Assembly (NCBI RefSeq): GCF_002970935.1 | Contig: NZ_CP027195.1 | Coordinates: forward strand, 1-51,446 | Length of the DNA: 51,446 nt | Reading direction: 5' to 3' | From: Lactobacillus sp. CBA3606 | Lineage (GTDB): Bacteria; Bacillota; Bacilli; Lactobacillales; Lactobacillaceae | Part shown: piece after piece, positions 1 to 8,765 of the stretch | How positions within the stretch are numbered: position 1 is the stretch's first letter | How the letters are laid out: every line of letters starts with the position of its first letter | Notes under the pieces: generated by a model | What the model was told of the DNA's origin: nothing | Databases searched by the model: none | The model's input: the letters and a program-made list of their open reading frames with translations, nothing else | Program-made: the position numbers and the translations under genes

Positions 1-1076
1 GATACTGCTTCCATTAAAGTCAATTCGGACTTCCAATGATCATTTGTTATCTCAACAGGTTCTTTAAATTGAATTATAGTTTCAGAATTCAATTCACCTG
101 TACAATATCGTGTTATTAAGCTCTTCATCTTATCACTACTTGAAGGGGAGCTATCTGAATTAGTTGCAATTCCAATAATTGTGCTAGCAATGATATGGTT
201 TTTCAATTTGTTGATTATTTCATTATCATCAGAATTAAATGCCTTAACAATCTGAATGGCTCTTCTTATAACGGGTATTTGTGTTTTCTCAGAAGCATTC
301 AATAAAATAGCCCAATCATCAACACTTAGCGCCCATACTGGTATCTGAAATACTTCTGGTGAATCGACTGAATTACCGACTTTAATATTTCTGTATCCAA
401 TTTCAGGATTGATTACGGGGATCTTATTAAATGCCTTATCGTACTCACCATTTGAGTCTAGCATTATAATATGCGCTCCACTAGCAGACCGATTTGTCTT
501 GGAAAATATTTTCTGTATGATATTTGCAATAGTGTTAGATTTGCCAGCACCAGTATTTCCAAACACAGCAAAATGATAACCAAAAAAGTTGTTAAGGTTA
601 ATCTTGACTTGATAATTATCAAATATTGTAGATTTGCCAATTGATAAAGCATTAATATATGTTTCATTTGAATCGGCTTCGATAGGAGGTTCTGCATTAT
701 TGACACTTAGAATGGTATCAAGTTCTTGAGTACTGATTAAATTAATTTCCATAAAAAGTCTTGGTAGTCTCGTTACTCCAAAAGTAAAACTACCATCATG
801 AATTTCACCAAGTAAATCTAAGGTAATCTGTTCTACAGAATTTGGCTTTTCATATTCTTGATAACCATTCTTAAGTTCCTCATTAATACCGCTTATTTCG
901 GCAATAACATCTCTATCAAAATCGTGAATTGTGACATAGCTCCCAACTTCACCAACAAAATTAATACCATCCAGAGTATTAACATACTCTCCAAGATCTG
1001 ACGAAATTTCAGCAATAATCTGTCCATTACGAATCGATACCAATTTACCAATTGTTCTACTTCCCAAGTTGATCAC
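1..1076 (-). CDS. herA: HerA-family ATPase, N-terminal part (continues at 51446)
   Basis: This is the first 358 codons of a 659-residue HerA/FtsK-superfamily ATPase; the rest lies at 51446 to 50543. Translation begins at a GTG at 1076, the first possible start after an in-frame TAG, and overlaps the end of the SIR2 gene by 20 bp, which suggests coupled expression. The N-terminal ~150 residues are beta-rich, as in the HAS-barrel of HerA. A Walker A motif (FGNTGAGKS) lies near residues 172-180 and a Walker B-like LDSNGEY follows. HerA proteins form hexameric DNA-translocating rings; in known SIR2-HerA defence systems the ring assembles with SIR2 and controls its NADase/nuclease activity. The role is inferred from the gene pair; the ATPase assignment is firm. 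Confidence 0.9.
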   Translation of the reverse strand, partial: MINLGSRTIGKLVSIRNGQIIAEISSDLGEYVNTLDGINFVGEVGSYVTIHDFDRDVIAEISGINEELKNGYQEYEKPNSVEQITLDLLGEIHDGSFTFGVTRLPRLFMEINLISTQELDTILSVNNAEPPIEADSNETYINALSIGKSTIFDNYQVKINLNNFFGYHFAVFGNTGAGKSNTIANIIQKIFSKTNRSASGAHIIMLDSNGEYDKAFNKIPVINPEIGYRNIKVGNSVDSPEVFQIPVWALSVDDWAILLNASEKTQIPVIRRAIQIVKAFNSDDNEIINKLKNHIIASTIIGIATNSDSSPSSSDKMKSLITRYCTGELNSETIIQFKEPVEITNDHWKSELTLMEAV

Positions 1077-2271
1077 CTGCCTGTAACACTGAACCTATAT
1101 TTCTAATTGCTTCTGATAATTTTTGATTTTCTTGTACATCAACTAGCGGGCTAGGCATAATTTTATTAATGAAACTTTCAAAATAATGTATCTTATTTTC
1201 TGAATTAACTACAATAATTCTTGGATCATGAGCCTTAAGCAACCGAAGAATATTTGAATCTTTCTCTTGACCATCAATAACTTTCTCAGTCCCTGCATCT
1301 CCAAAAATAATTAATCTAAAAGAAGGTATCGATAAATTATCTAGAATTACCCGATTAATATGATCGTCTCCAAAACTGTAGCCTAGTGTAATTAAAACTG
1401 CATTTGGTTTTGCCAAATGATTCTGAAAATTTCTGAATAAATCTGAATAAGGCACCATTAATGTACTTCTATCCTTTAATGGAGTTGGATAAATCATAAC
1501 ATTTTCAGCTTTAATATTTTCAGGATCTTTTTCATAAATATTGCCATTTTGTTTCTCCCAAGAAACCGAACCATGTATTTTAAAGAGATTATAGAAGTTG
1601 TCTACCCTATTCCAAACACTTTTGTTTAGGTTCATATTATTAGCATATATATAGTTGTAAACTAGTGGATTAAACCTTCTTCTGAAGGTACCAGAAAAAC
1701 CATCGTTGTAAAAAAAGCCAAGACTATCTAAAGCCAACTCATTAAATAAGTCATAGTTAGTAGTTACAATATTAATTGGATTCTGTCGAGATTTTCTTAT
1801 CGTACGCATATAAAACTCTTTATAAAGCTTAATAACAGCTTCACTGTGAATATTCTTTTTAATTTGTGCCTTAATAAACTTGCGTACCTCATTTATTTGC
1901 TCATCAGGATCGGTTCTCGTTTCTATATAATTTTTAGCTTCTCTTAATGAAATGAGTATATCCATAAGTCTTTCTAAATTACCTTCAAAATCAGGATCAT
2001 TCAGATCTTTATCCCCAATTTTAAAGTTTGGATGCTCATCTTTGAATTTCGAATAAAGACCAGCCATAGTATCTATACCAACCTGCTCCTTATCGCCATT
2101 CTCGTTAGTTTCAATTACACTTGAACAACCAGATCCAAATAAAAAGTTTAAATTATCACTTTGCATATATTTTCCAAACTCCGCCCTAAAAACAGATAGA
2201 TCTGTTTCCTGTGGTGTGTCACTACCACGATAAACGTTAATTTTTTCTTCGTCTTCTTGCTCCAAATCCAT
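1057..2271 (-). CDS. SIR2-domain defence protein (probable NADase of a SIR2-HerA system)
   Basis: A SIR2-like protein of about 404 residues. Visible motifs, numbered from the upstream ATG at 2277, are the nucleotide-binding GSG (48-50), TTNYD (172-176), the catalytic-type HGS (235-237) and GYSFGDDHIN (299-308). This combination is typical of prokaryotic antiviral SIR2 proteins rather than deacetylases. In studied SIR2-HerA pairs, SIR2 depletes NAD+ (and may cut DNA) on phage infection, stopping growth. It lies directly before herA and overlaps it. Two ATG codons compete for the start: 2277 is only 3 nt from the AGAGGAG ribosome site, while 2271 has a 9-nt spacing and is preferred here. A promoter candidate lies 30-60 bp upstream. 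Confidence 0.88.
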   Translation of the reverse strand: MDLEQEDEEKINVYRGSDTPQETDLSVFRAEFGKYMQSDNLNFLFGSGCSSVIETNENGDKEQVGIDTMAGLYSKFKDEHPNFKIGDKDLNDPDFEGNLERLMDILISLREAKNYIETRTDPDEQINEVRKFIKAQIKKNIHSEAVIKLYKEFYMRTIRKSRQNPINIVTTNYDLFNELALDSLGFFYNDGFSGTFRRRFNPLVYNYIYANNMNLNKSVWNRVDNFYNLFKIHGSVSWEKQNGNIYEKDPENIKAENVMIYPTPLKDRSTLMVPYSDLFRNFQNHLAKPNAVLITLGYSFGDDHINRVILDNLSIPSFRLIIFGDAGTEKVIDGQEKDSNILRLLKAHDPRIIVVNSENKIHYFESFINKIMPSPLVDVQENQKLSEAIRNIGSVLQAGDQLGK

Positions 2272-2300
2272 AACCATAATCTCCTCTATATCAACTTAAT

Positions 2301-2329
2301 ATTTTGTGCTATTGGGAATAAAGTTACAA
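2301..2329 (-). promoter_or_regulatory. Candidate promoter of the SIR2-herA pair
   Basis: On the minus strand TTGTAA (2329-2324) and CAAAAT (2306-2301) are separated by 17 bp, just upstream of the SIR2 ribosome site. It would let SIR2-herA be expressed apart from the restriction genes. The -10 match is only moderate. Confidence 0.35.
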
Positions 2330-2372
2330 GAAATACAATTTAAAAATCACGAGCAAGCCCTCAGCTGGTTGC

Positions 2373-2652
2373 TCAATTTTCAGTATTTAACCAGTTAGAA
2401 TAGACAACCTTTGTTTTGAGCTCACTACTGTATTTCCTCCATGAAAAGTTCCCACAAGCATTAGGCTTTGATATGTACTCCACTTTTCGTCTAACACTCG
2501 AGGGTACTTCAAAAAACTGTGTTTTCTTGTTAAAGCGATGTTTATATAACAAGCCATTTAGCAAGAAGGGACAGATCTCATACCCATTATAATCTTAGTT
2601 GAACTCTCCAAGATAGAACTGATATGCGTTGTCCTTTAATGTTACCTTATCT
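2373..2652 (-). pseudogene. Decayed reading frame after the type IIG gene
   Basis: One minus-strand frame reads as plausible protein from about 2652 to 2373, broken by a single TAA at 2597-2595. The upper part ends in a stretch reading QFYLGEFN; the lower part would give about 63 residues from a TTG at 2564, rich in Lys, Arg, Tyr and Asn, with no family I recognise. One extra G in the GGGGG run at the end of the type IIG gene would join that gene to this frame. It could therefore be a lost C-terminal segment of the restriction enzyme, or the remains of a separate small gene. No good ribosome site precedes the TTG, so an independent 63-residue product is doubtful. Confidence 0.35.
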
Positions 2653-2653
2653 T

Positions 2654-5428
2654 TTATGATCCCCCGATCATCTTTCGACGAGTCATTATTCTTGTTATGG
2701 AGGCTACAATTTTGGGATATAGGTTTACATCAATATTAAATTGCTCAAGAACGACTTTGTTAAAAGCTATCCAAGATTTTTGTTGAAGTTGACTAACGAT
2801 ATCAACTACAGAAGAGTTAACAACAGTATGCCAAGCATCAACAATAACTTGTTTCTTTTCATCTGTTAGCAGTGACGGGTTTAGAATAGACAGATGTTTC
2901 AATCCATCAGAAGTAAGATCTGTCACACCTTGAGCACGCGAAAACCCTGAGGCCCCGAGTATAAATAAGGAGATAGCTGAATTTAGTAACGCATGTATAA
3001 GTTCATGATCATGCTGATATTCACTTTTTAGCGAAGCGGCGACACCTCGTTGATTAAATGCGGTAGGCTCTTCAAAAGCTGCCCAAAACAGATGCTGATT
3101 GGGATTCATAGAAGTAACATAGTCACCGTAGCGAGGCTTATCATCGGGAATATACCAAGCCTCACCTTTTCCTTTAGTTAGCCTTTCTTTGAGGGCTTCT
3201 GGATCGTTTTCCTTAGATTTCATGTACCTAAGAGTTTTCAAATGTCCTGCATCTTTCAGTTCTTGTGGCGTTTTAATCGTGTAAAACAGATATTTTCCCG
3301 AAGATTTTATTGTTAAAGTGGAGAGTCCCTTAAGCGTTTTTACATATGGGAATGAATCGGTTTTGTCGGTTAATAGACCATCAGTGACATACAGCTTATC
3401 CCGCCCCGTTCTAGTACCACGTGTGATATTAACAATGTTTGATAGAGTGGTTAGCTTTTTCTCTTTAATTATCTCATCTAACCAACTAATGTCATCAAAT
3501 AGACCTTCTAAGCTTATACCGGTGCTCATCAAATTCTTAGCATCTGCTGGCGTGTATTCATTAAGTTCATAAGTAGAATTAAGTGTTCCAGCAATAATCC
3601 GGTCGCTTAATTGATCCACCTCGTCTAATTCCATAGAGCGAATATCCACATTGAGTCCGATCAGTTTCATCTTTTCAGGACTATTTGATTTCTTTTTCAG
3701 TATAAGAATTGTTGCAACAACACTGGCGTTATCAAACCATTTTGCAACATTTGAGTAAACGATACTATCTATATCGTATAACTTAACAAGTATGTCAAAA
3801 AATGACCCCTTGGCAGTATTTTTCATCCATGAATTTGATACAATAACTCCGGCACGAGCATCGGGATTATCACTTAATAAGGATTTAAGATGTAAAAGTA
3901 TGCTTTGATACAGATCAGCTCGTGCAGTTAAGCCGTTAGAACTGTTGACTCGACTGATAAGTATCCGGTCATCTTCAGAGCGATTGTTACTGCTAACAAA
4001 TGGCAAATTTGATGTAATGGTATCCATTTTGGGATAACTCAGAGTATCAATCTTACCCGTCTGGGGATTTGTGATATACACCTTTTCTCCAACCTTGAGT
4101 GAAAGTGCATTGTGTCGAAATACAATATTCATTAAATTTAATGAATTGACAGAGGTGATATTCATATTCGCTGCTTGTAGTGGGTATGAATACTTATCTG
4201 ATAACCACAAATGCTCGTGAATATAAGAAAGACTTTTGAAACTGATTAACTTATTAAGAAGTACCTTGGCAATAGTTCCAGATCCGACTGTGACATCAGC
4301 GTAATTTCCTTCAGCGGTAACTAACGTTAAATTAACTAACAATTCAGCTAACGGCTGAGGAGTCGTGTAAAGTCCCATTAATTCACGTTTAGTAACAGTG
4401 ACCATTGATTCAAGAGACTTAGAAATAAAATTGGCGCTAACATCAGACATATCAGCTTGCCAGAGGTAGTTATTAAAATCAACTAAATCTGATATTACCA
4501 GTTTAGGAATTTGTGTTTCGTTTTTATTAACATGCAGTATTGAATAAAAATCTGTGGTGCTAATGGCATCGTTTAATTCACTAGCAAACTGTTTAATATC
4601 ACTAGATTGATGGAAATCATATAGAACTTTTGAAAATAGATTTTGATGCTTTCTAATTAAATTACAAAAAAGAATGCGATTTACCCAGCGGATAACTACA
4701 TTTTTAGCGAACGCCAACATAACTTCTTCATCGGTTAATTTATTTGCTGCTTTATTTGCTGAAAATTCAGCCTTGTCATTTAAATACCACTCTCTCACTT
4801 CAGCTCTAAATTGTGGGCGCATTATTTTTAGATAAGCCGAGCTTGTAATAGGTGCAAGCTTCTTGGTAATAGTGTCAACATAATCAGATATATGAAACTC
4901 TATAGGAGCTACGTCGTAAATTTTATTCACATAGTCGCGGTTAAGATCTGATAGTACTTTTCCCAAGAGTTGCTGCCAAATCTGTTCATTGTCACCAACA
5001 GCCCTTCGACTTACCAGGGTGTCTGCACATTCATCGTACAATTTAGAAGGCGTTGTGGGCCATGATCTGTCTTGATTGCGGTAATATACTGCACAGTATT
5101 GAAAATTCCAAAGCACAAATACTTCAGTACCCATGCGGTTGGCTTTATCGCGTGCATTTGATATTAATTCTTTATTGTCAATCGGTGTGTCAGGCATTTT
5201 AAATTCCCAACCCATCACTGGTATGAGGCGCTTTTGGTCTTGATAAATCACGGCATCGGGAAACAGTGTTACATTTCTTGTATCAGTAGCATGATTTGAT
5301 TTGAGTGATAATTCTCCAACAGCACTAGCGTAATTCCAATCGTTTTTTGCAAACAATAAATTCATTTGTGTGATAAGGAAACCACCTTCGCTGCGCTCGT
5401 TGACGTGTAATTCGTTTCCTGTACTCAT
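2654..5428 (-). CDS. Type IIG-like restriction enzyme: nuclease fused to N6-adenine methyltransferase
   Basis: A 924-residue protein. Near the N-terminus a PD-(D/E)xK-type nuclease site is visible: PD at 57-58 and EFK at 75-77. A helical linker follows. The methyltransferase part has GLYTTPQP (~352-359, motif X-like), ADVTVGSG (~377-384, motif I, SAM binding) and SNLPF (473-477), in the place of the catalytic NPPF motif. The C-terminal third is probably the DNA recognition domain. No helicase motifs are seen, so it is not type I or type ISP. Such enzymes both cut and methylate a short asymmetric site. The ATG at 5428 overlaps the stop of the upstream methyltransferase (ATGA), as in a coupled operon. 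The C-terminus may be shortened by a frameshift near position 2658. Confidence 0.8.
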   Translation of the reverse strand: MSTGNELHVNERSEGGFLITQMNLLFAKNDWNYASAVGELSLKSNHATDTRNVTLFPDAVIYQDQKRLIPVMGWEFKMPDTPIDNKELISNARDKANRMGTEVFVLWNFQYCAVYYRNQDRSWPTTPSKLYDECADTLVSRRAVGDNEQIWQQLLGKVLSDLNRDYVNKIYDVAPIEFHISDYVDTITKKLAPITSSAYLKIMRPQFRAEVREWYLNDKAEFSANKAANKLTDEEVMLAFAKNVVIRWVNRILFCNLIRKHQNLFSKVLYDFHQSSDIKQFASELNDAISTTDFYSILHVNKNETQIPKLVISDLVDFNNYLWQADMSDVSANFISKSLESMVTVTKRELMGLYTTPQPLAELLVNLTLVTAEGNYADVTVGSGTIAKVLLNKLISFKSLSYIHEHLWLSDKYSYPLQAANMNITSVNSLNLMNIVFRHNALSLKVGEKVYITNPQTGKIDTLSYPKMDTITSNLPFVSSNNRSEDDRILISRVNSSNGLTARADLYQSILLHLKSLLSDNPDARAGVIVSNSWMKNTAKGSFFDILVKLYDIDSIVYSNVAKWFDNASVVATILILKKKSNSPEKMKLIGLNVDIRSMELDEVDQLSDRIIAGTLNSTYELNEYTPADAKNLMSTGISLEGLFDDISWLDEIIKEKKLTTLSNIVNITRGTRTGRDKLYVTDGLLTDKTDSFPYVKTLKGLSTLTIKSSGKYLFYTIKTPQELKDAGHLKTLRYMKSKENDPEALKERLTKGKGEAWYIPDDKPRYGDYVTSMNPNQHLFWAAFEEPTAFNQRGVAASLKSEYQHDHELIHALLNSAISLFILGASGFSRAQGVTDLTSDGLKHLSILNPSLLTDEKKQVIVDAWHTVVNSSVVDIVSQLQQKSWIAFNKVVLEQFNIDVNLYPKIVASITRIMTRRKMIGGS

Positions 5429-6282
5429 TTTTTAGACCCCACAATTATGTTTTTTAGCAGATTTACCGGGTCAAGGTATTTTAGATTTTCAGAATTGGCA
5501 TTTAGCATTTTTTTAAGTGCTTGAGAAACTCGAGACTTGGTGATTTCAATATAATCAACCGGTTTTCTTTTAAATAAAGCTACATCTTCATTTTTTTCAA
5601 TTCCAACAAAATTTCTTCCCTCTAAGAGGGCTGATATGAGAAATGATCCTGATCCTGAGGTATTATCCAATACCGTATCACCAGGATTAGTAAATGTTCG
5701 TATGAGATATCGCCCTAAAGAAACTGGCTTTTGCGTAGGATGTACCACAGGGCCCTCAGACTCTGCAGTTTTAAAATAAAGAATATCAACTGGGTACCGA
5801 CCACCAGAACTAGCTACTAAAGTAGGGTCAAAGTCCCCGTATGATCCAGTAACTTGATTTTTTCTTATTCCTTTAGAATAGGGCTCTCCCTTAGTCATTT
5901 GTGGGTGATATGTCGGCTGTTTTCGATAGAATACAACAATATCTTCATGCTTTCTTAACGGCTGTTTTTTTGCATTAAGAAAATTGGTAGATTTAGATTT
6001 AATCCAAATATAGCTATATTTATATTCCTTCGGATTAGATAACATCAATGAGGCAGTGAACAACCCTGAGGCAGTAAACACCATAGCACCATTTTCCTTT
6101 ACAATTCTATGATACTCCGTCCATAACTGGTCTAGTGGTATCACACTATCCCATTTATTTTGAGTTGTTCCATATGGCAAGTCAACCAGGAGAAAATCGA
6201 TAGCATTATCTGGAATGGATTTCATAATCTCAAGGGTATCGCCTTGAGTAACGTTATTTATCATTTTTGAGTAGTTAATCAT
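5425..6282 (-). CDS. DNA methyltransferase, beta class (adenine or cytosine-N4)
   Basis: A 285-residue DNA methyltransferase with motifs in the order of the beta class: the catalytic motif DLPYG first (34-38), then HPTQKP (181-186), then the SAM-binding VLDNTSGSGSF (204-214). DLPY replaces the textbook DPPY, a variant that occurs in this class. It is the first gene of the minus-strand operon and overlaps the type IIG gene by 4 bp. In Eco57I-like systems a separate methylase protects both strands of a site that the fused enzyme methylates on one strand; this pair fits that scheme, which is an inference. The ATG at 6282 has an AAAGG ribosome site about 10 nt upstream. Confidence 0.88.
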   Translation of the reverse strand: MINYSKMINNVTQGDTLEIMKSIPDNAIDFLLVDLPYGTTQNKWDSVIPLDQLWTEYHRIVKENGAMVFTASGLFTASLMLSNPKEYKYSYIWIKSKSTNFLNAKKQPLRKHEDIVVFYRKQPTYHPQMTKGEPYSKGIRKNQVTGSYGDFDPTLVASSGGRYPVDILYFKTAESEGPVVHPTQKPVSLGRYLIRTFTNPGDTVLDNTSGSGSFLISALLEGRNFVGIEKNEDVALFKRKPVDYIEITKSRVSQALKKMLNANSENLKYLDPVNLLKNIIVGSKK

Positions 6283-6340
6283 TAAATCAGCCTTTCATAT
6301 TAACGGCTTTAGGGCCAATTTTATTTGTGGGTTATGGTTC

Positions 6341-6349
6341 AGTATATCA
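6341..6349 (-). promoter_or_regulatory. Extended -10 promoter for the methyltransferase operon
   Basis: The minus strand reads TGaTATACT here, an extended -10 element, about 60 bp upstream of the methyltransferase ATG. No convincing -35 is seen, which extended -10 promoters do not strictly need. It faces away from a matching promoter for the recombinase across a palindrome. Confidence 0.5.
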
Positions 6350-6363
6350 TGAAACCCCAAATA

Positions 6364-6387
6364 GCCACTAGGGTATACCCTAGTGGC
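6364..6387. promoter_or_regulatory. 24-bp perfect palindrome between divergent promoters (operator, res site or terminator)
   Basis: Positions 6364-6387 form a perfect palindrome with GGGTATACCC at its centre. It lies midway between the minus-strand extended -10 (6341-6349) and the plus-strand extended -10 (6402-6410). A T run follows on the plus strand only (6389-6394), so it could act as a terminator in that direction, but no plus-strand gene lies upstream to need one. An operator shared by the two promoters, or a recombinase binding site, is equally possible. Confidence 0.6.
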
Positions 6388-6401
6388 CTTTTTTATTTCT
6401 G

Positions 6402-6410
6402 TGCTATACT
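6402..6410 (+). promoter_or_regulatory. Extended -10 promoter for the serine recombinase
   Basis: TGcTATACT on the plus strand, 47 bp before the recombinase ATG, mirrors the element driving the methyltransferase operon. No clear -35. Confidence 0.45.
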
Positions 6411-6456
6411 AGGAATTACAAGTGTTCATTAGAACTGTCCAAAAGGAGAATTGGAA

Positions 6457-7041
6457 ATGGCTAAAATCGGTTATGCGCGTGTGAGTTCCAAGGAGCAACA
6501 TTTAGATCGACAGTTAGCGGCTTTAAAAGACGTTGATAAATTATTTACGGATAAATTAAGTGGGGCTAACACTAATCGGCCAGAACTGCAAAAAATACTG
6601 GCCTATATTCGTGAGGGTGATATTGTAATGGTCACTGAATTAGATCGCTTAGGCAGAAACAACCATGATTTGACTAAGATCATGAACTCCATTCAAAATA
6701 AGGGTGCCACCCTAGATGTGTTAAATTTGCCGTCCATGACAGGGATTGCTGATCCTAACTTGCGTCAACTGATGACTAACCTCATCATTGAACTGTATAA
6801 GTATCAGGCTGAAAGCGAACGTAAGCGAATCATCGAGCGTCAGCAACAAGGGATTGCCCTCGCCAAACAGCAGGGTAAATATCATGGACGCAAACCCCAA
6901 TATGCCAAAGATGATCCCCGTTTGCAACATGCTTTTAAGCTTTATCGAGCTGGCATAAGTGACATTGATGTTGCCCGTAATACAGGGATTAAACGGACGA
7001 CCTTTATCAGATATCGAAAGAAATTCAATATACAAAGATGA
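6457..7041 (+). CDS. Serine recombinase (resolvase/invertase family), intact copy
   Basis: A 194-residue small serine recombinase. It starts with the family signature GYARVSS (catalytic Ser near residue 10), carries the resolvase core with ELDRLGRN and ends in a helix-turn-helix domain (ISDIDVARNTGIKRTTFIRY) that binds the crossover site. The ATG at 6457 lies 8 nt after AAAGGAG; a TTG two codons upstream is less likely. These enzymes resolve plasmid multimers or transposition cointegrates. It is divergent from the restriction operon and shares the palindromic intergenic region with it. A second, broken copy of the gene lies at 18106-18602 in the same orientation. Confidence 0.92.
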   Translation: MAKIGYARVSSKEQHLDRQLAALKDVDKLFTDKLSGANTNRPELQKILAYIREGDIVMVTELDRLGRNNHDLTKIMNSIQNKGATLDVLNLPSMTGIADPNLRQLMTNLIIELYKYQAESERKRIIERQQQGIALAKQQGKYHGRKPQYAKDDPRLQHAFKLYRAGISDIDVARNTGIKRTTFIRYRKKFNIQR

Positions 7042-7400
7042 TGTTTACATGAGAGAATCATAGCAGAGCGGACCACTTGAAACTTCTAACTCCACTAAAA
7101 TCCGAGAAATGACCAAGAAAAATGACAACTCTTCGAATATTGTTACTTCAAATTAAAATCAAAAATGATTACCTTAAAAATTGAGGTTTTTTAATTAAAA
7201 TAATATTATTTTATGCTGTGTTATCCGCAATTCTAAATCTGGATCATAGTGATATTTGATAGCTTTGTAGCAGTATGTAAATAAAATTATTATTCTGATA
7301 AAAGCAAGCAACGATTGACAATTCTGATCGTTATTTTTCGAATCATGGCGTTTTTATATTACAATGATCCTAGAAAAAGTAAAGTTATGGAGGCGATTAG
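7042..7400. other. AT-rich gap without a gene
   Basis: About 360 bp with no credible reading frame. A TTGACA at 7315 is a good -35 sequence, but no well-spaced -10 follows; AT-rich TATATT appears some 35 bp later. It presumably holds the promoter of the downstream oxidoreductase. Confidence 0.4.
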
Positions 7401-8606
7401 ATGAGTGATTTGGATCAGACAAACAGCTATCGATACGTCATTGCTGGTGGCGGAGTGGTTGCTGGCTATGCCATCAAGGGAATTCGACAGGAAGATTCAG
7501 AGGGTGAGATCTTAATTATTTCGCAAGAGGCGGATGTCCCATATGAACGACCGGCACTGAGTAAAAAACTATGGCTAGATGATGAATTTACTGAAGAGAA
7601 CATTCAGATTGGTGCTGAAAATTATCCCAATGTGACTTTTAAGTTCAAGACAACGGTTACGGCTATTAATCGGCAAGATAAGGTCATTACATTGGCCGAT
7701 AGTGAGCAAATCAAGTATGAACAGCTATTGCTAGCAACTGGCGGAGAACCTAGACAAATCCAGGGACCTTCTGATCCACATGTGCTAGTCTTTAGACAGT
7801 GGTCAGATTATCGCAAGTTACGTAAATTTAGTGGTCCGAACAAGCGAGTTGTGATCATTGGTGGTGGATATGTTGGTACAGAGCTCGCATCGTCACTGAC
7901 CCAAAATGAGACTGAAGTTACAATGATTTTTCCAGAAAAAGCGCTGGGTGAGGGTAAATTTCCTGAGTCTATTCAGACTGAGTATGAAGCCACGTTCAAA
8001 CGCAATGGTGTCACACTGATGAGTGGTCAGTTTGTCCAATCATATCAACGCCAAGGTGACCACTTGACTCTATTGACAAAGGATGGTACGGTGATCGCAG
8101 CCGATACGATCATTGTTGGGTTAGGCGTTACGCCGCGGATTAGTTTAGCTGAAGACAGTTGTTTGGATTTAGCTGATGGTGGTGTGAAAGTTAATGAGTA
8201 TCTCAATACTAGTGACCCAGCCATCTGGTCTGCTGGAGATATTGCCTCTTATCCAGATCACATCTTGGGTCGGCAACGGATTGAGCACGTGGACCATGCC
8301 CGAATTTCTGGTGAATTAGTTGGCCGTAATATGGCAGGTGCTCACATGAGCTATCAGCATACCCCATACTTCTATTCCATGATTTTTGATATTTCCTGGC
8401 AAGCAATCGGTAATATTGATCCTAAATTGCAATTGATTTTTGATCGGCGAACGCATGGATCGCTTGTCTATTTCATAGATACCGATAAGTTAGTTGGTGT
8501 TTTAGTTTGGAATGTTAAGGTGAATCTTGATGATGTTCGCGCATTGCTTGCGAACGCTCCAGCTACAGATGATCTGGTGGGCTCCATTCGAGAGAAGAAG
8601 GCTTAG
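7401..8606 (+). CDS. FAD/NAD(P)-dependent oxidoreductase (ferredoxin reductase / AIF-like)
   Basis: A 401-residue two-dinucleotide-fold flavoprotein. An FAD-binding motif lies at the N-terminus (IAGGGVVAG, from residue ~14), the NAD(P)H motif at ~150 (IIGGGYVGTE), and the second FAD motif near WSAGDIASY. The C-terminal domain (YSMIFDISWQAIGN) matches ferredoxin/rubredoxin-reductase or AIF-like enzymes. There is no redox-active CxxxxC or CP pair near the FAD, so it is not a disulfide reductase. It would pass electrons from NAD(P)H to an unknown acceptor. GGAGG lies 7 nt before the ATG. It is a single gene bordered downstream by IS debris, so it looks like cargo. Confidence 0.85.
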   Translation: MSDLDQTNSYRYVIAGGGVVAGYAIKGIRQEDSEGEILIISQEADVPYERPALSKKLWLDDEFTEENIQIGAENYPNVTFKFKTTVTAINRQDKVITLADSEQIKYEQLLLATGGEPRQIQGPSDPHVLVFRQWSDYRKLRKFSGPNKRVVIIGGGYVGTELASSLTQNETEVTMIFPEKALGEGKFPESIQTEYEATFKRNGVTLMSGQFVQSYQRQGDHLTLLTKDGTVIAADTIIVGLGVTPRISLAEDSCLDLADGGVKVNEYLNTSDPAIWSAGDIASYPDHILGRQRIEHVDHARISGELVGRNMAGAHMSYQHTPYFYSMIFDISWQAIGNIDPKLQLIFDRRTHGSLVYFIDTDKLVGVLVWNVKVNLDDVRALLANAPATDDLVGSIREKKA

Positions 8607-8765
8607 TAGCTGGATGAGATATCGGTGAATCATTGCGTCATCACGAATGTACTTTAGAACAAAATGGCCATCATTAACGATGGCTCAGTAGCAAATAAAA
8701 ACTAGCCTTGAGTCATTTTAAAGTGCATGAAGTGCAACACAAAAGTTAGACAAAAGTAAATATTA

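Noticed and set aside
3318-3572. Open frame on the plus strand inside the type IIG gene
   Set aside because: It lies wholly opposite a long gene with clear enzyme motifs, has no ribosome site and an unlikely composition.
2654-5428. Type I or type ISP restriction enzyme, or BREX PglX
   Set aside because: No helicase motifs, no specificity subunit and no other BREX genes nearby; the nuclease plus methylase layout favours type IIG.
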